Assembly (NCBI GenBank): GCA_032353305.1
Contig: JAUCNG010403139.1
Location: forward strand, 1-10,481
Direction of reading: 5' to 3'
Length of the DNA: 10,481 nucleotides
From: Cephalothrix spiralis
Taxonomy: Eukaryota; Nemertea; Palaeonemertea; Archinemertea; Cephalotrichidae
Both the position numbers and the translations under genes were made by a program. The notes beneath the pieces are model-generated. The model saw nothing but the letters and a program-made list of their open reading frames with translations. It did not search any database and was not told the DNA's origin. Below, piece by piece: positions 1 to 7,300 of this stretch (positions are counted from its first letter, which is position 1; each line of letters starts with the position of its first letter).

Positions 1-62
1 ATTTTTTCGATTCGCGCATGCGCAGTGCAAAAACTGAAGTGCGCATGCGCAGATCTCGAAAA
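1..62. repeat. Truncated copy of the arm of the 1857-2538 element, with two TGCGCATGCGCA-like palindromes
   Basis: The stretch matches the reverse complement of about 1980-2039: ATTTTTTCGATT, then a palindrome CGCGCATGCGCA (13-24), a spacer, TGCGCATGCGCA (40-51) and TCTCGAAAA. Similarity stops near 62, and the copy is cut by the window edge. The two palindromes start 27 bases apart, as in the copy at 1989 and 2016. Confidence 0.75.
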
Positions 63-1237
63 GGGCCCAATAGATTTATTTTCTTTTTACATGCCTTGAA
101 GCAGTAGGATCTTTATTTTTCAAAAATATATGTCTCACTGCTAGGTCAAGCCAAAACGATAAAAACGTGTTAAGGCACGGGGTGTAGGTAATATGTCACG
201 TAGACATAGACAAAGGACCAAAAGTAAATAAGACTGAAAATTCTTACATGTAGTTCAGTAAAATAAATGAATATAAATGAAATGACTTATTTTTTGATAG
301 AATTTTTCATGATTGGAAGGTGATCAGACTGATCACGAATCACGATGTGTGTTTTTCATTGCGAAATGAGGAAAATTTAAAATTGTTAAGAGAAAAACCT
401 TGAATTTAATACTTTTCTATGTCACGTAGACACCGAAACTAAATGAGACTGAAAATTAAAATTTTTTAGTATAATTAACCTTTAAAAATTCTCACAGAGC
501 TAGGACATCAGATATGATTTATCTATCCATTTTTTAGATTTTATGCATTTTTGATATTTTATCCATTCGGTTTTATATGTCCGTTCGGACTTTTGGGATT
601 TCGGTTTTATGTCTATTCGGTCTTTTTGTCATAGAAATCTTTAAAATTCTTTTACACTTATAAACATCTCAATCACTAGGAATTTTGAAGCGTCGGCGTT
701 CTAGCGTTCTAACGTTCTTGTGATTATGCAAATAAGTATTGGTTAAGATTACATGTTTGATTTTTGTTGCATTCTAGCGTTCTGCGATTCTGCGGACTAG
801 TGTGCTGTAGGCTTTATTAGGCCTACCGCACACTAGTCCGCAGAATCGCTAGAACGCTAGAACGCAACTAAAGCTGCGATTATGCGAATTAGTGTTGGTT
901 AGGATTACATGTTTAATTTTTGTTGCGTTCCAGCGTTCTTGCGACTCTGCGGACTAGGTAGGCTTTAATACCGAGAAATTATAGCTGATTGATACGACAA
1001 TGAAACTATACTGGCAACAAACGGTTTTTAAGAACAAAGTAAGAATCCAAATATGCGAAACGTTTTCGGCTATCACGTTTCCAGCTAGATTTTCAATATG
1101 CGCAGAGATGGCTGTGCACTCTGAAAATCCTGGGAAATTCGTGGAATCGAAAAATAAGGCAAAAAGTCGGGAAAAGATTTTTTTTTTAATAATTAGCTTT
1201 TATCTAAATTTCATGAATGATTTTCTTTTTGTTTTAG
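63..1237. other. Upstream non-coding stretch, probably the intron before exon a
   Basis: I find no exon of the nucleotidase here, in particular nothing encoding a DLGGAST-type ACR4. The stretch is AT-rich. It holds a diverged direct repeat (TATGTCACGTAGACA at about 192 and 418, each followed by ATAAGACTGAAAATT or AATGAGACTGAAAATT), a 17-base palindrome GTGATCAGACTGATCAC (320-336), repeated TTCGGTTTTAT words near 566-622, the palindrome cluster at 722-970, and a fragment at 1119-1176 resembling 4093-4198. The acceptor at 1237 ends it. Confidence 0.6.
722..970. repeat. Diverged direct repeats (722-819, 878-970) overlapping a 103-bp palindrome (766-868)
   Basis: The copies share GATTATGC.AAT.AGT.TTGGTTA and then GATTACATGTTT.ATTTTTGTTGC, CTGCGGACTAG and GTAGGCTTTA. 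The second half of copy one is also the left arm of a palindrome. GCGTTCTGCGATTCTGCGGA is mirrored by TCCGCAGAATCGCTAGAACG, with the fold at TTTATTAG (813-820). Extra GCGTTCTA words at 697-716 continue the same pattern. It looks like a fold-back element with a partial duplication. I recognise no family. Confidence 0.8.
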
Positions 1238-1363
1238 GTTGCCCCAAAAAGCTATTTACAGAACATGGTGATGTTCGGATATCAGTATCAAATTTACACA
1301 GATACTTTCTTGTGTTATGGCAAATCAGAGGCTGAAAGAAGACTGCTGGCTTTATTACTTAAT
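1238..1363 (+). CDS. ENTPD1-like: ENTPD exon a: segment following ACR4, with FLCYGK
   Basis: This is a 42-codon exon bounded by a T-rich tract ending in TTTTAG (acceptor AG at 1236-1237) and the donor GTAAGTA at 1364. It reads VAPKSY... to ...LLLN in phase 0. The signature is YQIYTDTFLCYGKSEAERR, matching CD39's YNVYTHSFLCYGKDQA and carrying the first conserved cysteine of the C-terminal lobe. The exon should follow directly on the ACR4 exon (DLGGAST type), which I could not find in 1-1237. The stretch between ACR4 and FLCYGK looks several residues shorter than in human CD39, judged from memory of that protein. A 111-codon open frame beginning at 1000 overlaps this exon in a different frame and is not the gene. 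Confidence 0.9.
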
Positions 1364-4300
1364 GTAAGTACTTAACTTAATCGGCTTGTCGAGTGCGCAT
1401 GTCTAAACAAATATGGAAATAAATCCTATCGGGATAAACTAACGCACGTTTTCCTATCTTCGCTATACCAAATATCATCACGCTAAAAGTGTTTGGCCTA
1501 TAACCAATATCTGATCTTTACAATGTCGAAATACTGCTTAATAAAGCCGTTAAATGGTCCAGTCCTAAATGAGATTATAAATAGCCATTCGATTTCTATA
1601 GAATAAACAAATTCGTAAGTGTATTCATACGTTCATGATAGCGCTACCCGGAGCGCTACTTGAAAACTATTGAAATTTTTGAAGATAGCCAGGCTAAATT
1701 TAGGACTTGACCATGCTAGTATTTCGACATTGTGAAGATCCGATATTGCTATTACTCAACTAATATTGAAGCTATGATAAGTCCATCCCCAGCTAAATAC
1801 TAGACCTTCAGGAATATTGATAAAATTCCATCCACTAGCTGGCAAACGAACAGTCAACACGGTTAACTGATAGGCGGTTTTAGTCACACTTGAGTGCCGA
1901 GAATAACCATTAGCGGAAATTAGACCTCTGATGTTAGCTTATTAAGCACGCAAATTAAAAAAACAATTATCTGACAGTTTTCGAGAAATGCGCATGCGCG
2001 GTCGAGTTTTAGAGTTGCGCATGCGCAAATCGAAAAAATACAACGGAATCCGGAACAATAGGGGCATGTTTCTATCTGTCTGTACCACAATTATATGACG
2101 TAAGAGTTATTGATGTAACTGTGTCTACTAAGAGTCACAGTTGAACTCTGTAAAGTTTTACGTCATATAATTGTACCACAGACATCTATTTAAATACACT
2201 TAACATCGATTATGATACAGAATACAAGAAATTTAGAGATACTTTAAAATTAATGTATGAAAATATAAAATTAATAATAAACCTAAATAATAATAAATTA
2301 GCACGGCCGTTTCGGGGGTTAACAAAACGGCCTTTACAGATAGAAACATGCCCCTAGTAATCCGGAATCCGTTTTAATTTTTTTGATTTGCGCAAAACCC
2401 TAAAACTTGACCGCGTATGCGTATTTCTAGATACATTTTTCCTTACTTTGTGTGCCTAATAAGGCAGAGGGCTAATTCCCGCTAGCGGTTATTCTCGGCA
2501 CTCAAGTGTGACTAAAACCGCCTATCCGTCAACCGTGTCAAGTATATAAAAAATAAATTGAATTTCCTCGACGATCTAGCTTGGTTTACTATGCTAAAGT
2601 ATAGGCTTTCCTGGGAATTTTCATGTCCCTTTAAAAAGACCGTAATGCGGATATTGGCCCCTCGCTTGCTTCTGCAATATCAATTATATGGTTGATATTT
2701 TATCATAAAATGAAATATATACCGTATACCTAAAATAAATCAATCAAAATTTTACAGTAAATCGAGCCGCATCAAACAATTCCAAACTGCTTACCTCGGG
2801 TAAATAATAATTACTTGCTCTGGATCAATACCGAGTCTGATAAGTAAAATCCAAAAGGGGAATCAGAAATTTCGCCCCCTGGGCCCTCGATAAATATTTT
2901 GTATATGCACGTAATTTTTAAAAAATGCCATGTTGTTAAAAAATCTTTGATTTTTTCCATATAAAGAAGGGAGAACGGTAAAAGTATTTTTGTAATGCTA
3001 ATCATTGATTATATTTTCAATTTACAGGATCAAGATTTTAACACAACTATGATAATCAACCCATGTGGCCCACGTGGTAATACAACTACTTTTTCATATG
3101 ATCATATATTTGAAGCACCCTGTACAAAAGGACCTCATGCAAGATCAAGTTTTGGATTTGATATTATACCAAAAAATATGCCATTTGTAAGTTTACAGGA
3201 TTCCAAAAACTTCTTGAATTCCATGAATTTTGAGGTGTCTCCTTGAAAATCCTTGAATTTACCAAATTATAAGATAAAAATCCACAATATTATTCCCAAA
3301 GTATCCTTGAATTTTTATCCAACTTCATGAATTTAAACAAAAATATCTAAATTTTATCGTATATAATTCAAATCTCTTCATATCAATGAACTCCTTGGAT
3401 CCTTTTCTTTTTAAACATTTTTAAAAATCCCAACTTTATGATTGAAGTTTTTTTAGACCACGATCAGTTTGCAACAAAATTCCAATTATATAGGGACCGA
3501 GCTATAACCTTGGGCAAAAGTCAAAAGTCGTTTTTTTTTATTGGATAGCTTATGAAATAATGAGAAACCAACTCAATATTGTTTTTGTCTTAAGTTAATA
3601 TTTGCGACGCTAGATGTCATTAAATTATTATTCCAAGTGAGCTTCACGCCCATTGGCGTATTTTTAAGTTGTCTCCTCTAAAATTTTGAAAACTCCTTGA
3701 AGTTGTATCTGAATTTTTAACAAAATAATCTTTAATTTTATTGCATATGGTTTAAATCACATCATATCAAAAGATTTTTAAGGCCTTGAATGACCGGAAG
3801 TGGCCGCCAATTTCACTTCGGTCCTTGAATGATTACATTCACATCAGATTCTTTGTCTGAATTTTTGGGATAAGAGGAGTCATATGATCATGAAATACTC
3901 CATGAACTTTCCTGAATCTAAGTTTCTACAATTTTCCTTGTCCTTGACGTATTCCTACGATGTTACGTCATGGACATCCGTTATTTTTGACCAGGAGTAT
4001 TTTATTCATTAACTAATGTTGCGTAGGTTACACGTAGGTAAAAACATTTTTCCGGTGTTTTCAGCTGCGTTTTGCAAATAATTTCCTTTAATTTTTCATA
4101 GGGAACCCTGGAAATCCTGTTAAAAGTCAAGGAATCAAAATTATAGGGTAAAAAAGCTAGGGAATAGGTCAAAAAGTATACAAAGTTTGGAAAAGGGCAG
4201 ATGGTTTAGTTCAAAAAAACACAATGCACGATTTATATATTTTTTTTCTATACTGTGTGTCCCAATTTAGCCAGATGACATCATATTGTGACTTAATTAT

Positions 4301-7300
4301 GAATATTTCAATAATTGCATGACATACCTATTACCTATTTGAGGACTTGGTCTCCCGAAAAAAAAGATTTGATGCAGATTCGGTTCATAACTAATATAAG
4401 GGAGTTACGATGATTCTCCCAAGAATCTTTGGTTTCATTTTCCCCACTAAATCAAAGAGAATGCTATTTTCAATCACTCTAAAATGAATCTTGAATAATT
4501 TCAGTGGATTTCTTTTTTTAAATTATTGTTTTTGTGAATCAAAAATTTAAAAAGATTAAAAATTCATAAAAAATCACATTTCTGAGAATCACATTTCCAA
4601 GGAAGGATGTTCATTTTAAGGGTGCTTTGGGGAAATTTATGTAGCTCAGTTGTTGTTGTTTGACAGATTTAGTTTCTTTGAAATAAAAGATGATGATCTC
4701 TCTAGTGATCACTAGCATCGATCGGATATGGTCAATTCATAATTAAGTCACAATATGAAGTCATCAGGCTATGTTCCATAATATTGGGACACCCTGTATA
4801 TTTTTCCTTTATTGGCAAGTTAATACATAAAAATCTACACACTTCTTGACTTATCTTTATCTAACATTTTATTCTAATTTCAGAATACAACCTTCCGATT
4901 TTTTGGTTCAAGTAACAACACAGCCTGTGCTGCCGTTACAGCACGAATGTTCAATTTTACCAAATGTGATTATGGAAAAAATTGCTCCTTTAATGGCCAC
5001 TATTTTCCAGGTGCAAATGGTAATTTCTTGGTACGTATGTGTTTTAATCCCGGACAACCATATCGCATTTTTGACTGAACATCAAAATAGTAGCAACCGC
5101 ATTTTCTCAATAAATCCTATCCTTGAGTATATATTTACTCAATTTGATTGATGTTTGTTTACAGAATAAGTTTCAGTGAAATATAATAAAAGGGATAAAA
5201 AGACATTTCACCTAATTTTTAAATCGGTGGCAATTGAAAACCCGGCTGAAAATGTATTCCAACCCGACAGGGGAAGCATTTCGATAACCAAAATCCCATA
5301 CCGAGGCTATACGGATATCCGGTGTTGTTTTTGTTTTGTTTTTATTTCGGGCCATTTACAAAACCACTTTTTTGGTGCGCTCTGTTTTATGATAAATTGT
5401 ACGTACTACGTATTTACCAGTACCGTCCATTTGTTCTTTTAGTGATTTGTCAGATGCGGGGGTGTTACGCCTTTCATATAAAGTTAGGGTATACAACTTC
5501 AATAATTGATATTTGAGCAAGTTTGAGAATCTCAATTTAACAAGTTGTTTGACAAAACATTAAAACTCTAGTACTGCCGTATTAAGCCATTATTTATGGT
5601 ATTCTTTCATGTCATCATATGAGACTGTCTTGCTCTCCATACCAAATCAATAAATTGCTCTCCTGTAAAATTACTCTCTTGTAAAATTAACGCAATTGTA
5701 GTCTGGCAGGAGACGACAGAGTACATGTATGTAGGTTCGCTATCGCAAATCATTAATGCATAAAGCCCTATTCTGGTTTTTCTTCTGTGGATTTTCTAGT
5801 CCCTTATGATTGAAGTTTGAAGTTATTTTATTAATTCAAAATATTAGAAATAGTTCACCACTAAATTTTACTATATATCTTTTCAGGCATTTAGTGGTTT
5901 TTTCTACACGATGGATTTCTACAATTTAACACATGCCAAAAATCCAAAGAAAACTTCTCTAGCCATATTTGAAAATGATGTGAAATGGCTCTGTGGATTA
6001 AATTGGGATGAGGTATTTTTAGAAAATGATTTTATCATAATCATCTCTGCATCCTTCGTTTCTTACTATTCCTTTATTTAAAAAAAATTGTCCTCCATAA
6101 ATATTAATGCAAAGTCATTTACTATCATTAAATTTAAGGAACATAGTTTTAATCTCATGCTTTCAAGATATAATGATTAGTAACTACTAAAACATTTATA
6201 TCTTCTCATGCTAACCAAATTATAGATTTTCTCCCGTTCTTCCTCAGTGGCGTATGCGACAGATTACTGTCTAATTTATATAACAATAAGAGGTTATTTA
6301 TTTCCTTATTTGTTATAAACAGTTACAGGAGAGGTCACGATAGCTTCAGCTCCTTCCACTCCTGTATCTTATGTTAGATACTCTTAACGTTAAATATTAT
6401 GACCTGTATATTTTGTATTAAATGTAAGATCAAAATAAAAATACATACACACATACATATATTCCTATTTTTTCAAGATTCCTACTTTTTCAAATTTGAA
6501 TATTTCCTACATTCTACATTGTGTCCCAATAAATGTATAACAGTCAGATCACGTTACATCACACTGAGATACTTTAATAATTCATAAATAACCACGATTT
6601 TCCCGGAAAAAAACTGTTCATTTACCCCAGCCTAGATTACATTAAATATAGGTGCTATTTTTTATTACCCTACACAGTGCGGGATTACCGGTAAACCTCA
6701 TCAACCCTTATATTTTTGGAAAGCTTGTGGAATTTATATTTTCATAAGGGTCGGGGCCTCAGGGCCCAATACAATGTTTCGAGAGAAAAAATGTTTATTA
6801 ATTGTCCTGGGCTCCTAAAATTGGTCAAACCCAATCGAAAATGGTATCTAATTATTTTATTTGACCATGCGGATCAGAAAACTGCACTTCCGAGATTTTC
6901 GCGGGGGCCGAAAACTGGGGTCGGAAGGTTATACGCCTTAAAATGGTGTGTGTGAATTTAAACAACTTCAAAAAATCAAAAAAGGAGAACAAAAATTTTT
7001 TTTTAAATTTCAGGATCCGTGTTCTCTCTAGTTAGTGATCACTCGAATTGAAGTGATATGAACAATTCATAATAATGTCGCAATATTTGCCTCATGATAT
7101 ACTTTCCTATCTATTTCAGCTGAAGGAAATGGAATATTACGTATTTAAAGCTTTACCAAATTATTGTTTTGATGGACATTTTATTATAAATTTGTTGGCT
7201 AATGGCTATGGTTTTACAGGAGATAAATGGTATTCATTAACGATTAAACAAAAGGTACGTAATTTTGGTGATATTTGACTGCGCCTTCTTTCGCGGATTC

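Noticed and set aside
1-1237. Search for the ACR4 (DLGGAST) exon
   Set aside because: No such reading was found in any frame I scanned, so it is inferred to lie outside the window.
1000-1335. 111-codon open frame with an ATG
   Set aside because: It covers intron sequence and then runs through exon a in the wrong frame; only the phase-0 reading from 1238 matches the CD39 family.
2811-3005. Minus-strand 64-codon open frame
   Set aside because: Lies in an AT-rich intron next to an acceptor and has no family features.
5176-5516. Two overlapping open frames of 88 and 64 codons in the intron between exons c and d
   Set aside because: They overlap in different frames, show no recognisable motif, and lack good splice signals to join the gene.
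6716-6955. 79-codon open frame, somewhat less AT-rich than its surroundings
   Set aside because: No similarity to the CD39 family at this point, where exons d and e are already contiguous in the protein alignment; it lies inside the tentative MITE remnant.
7012-7013. Acceptor-like AAATTTCAG before GATCCGTG
   Set aside because: No family-like reading follows, and the alignment places exon e at 7120.
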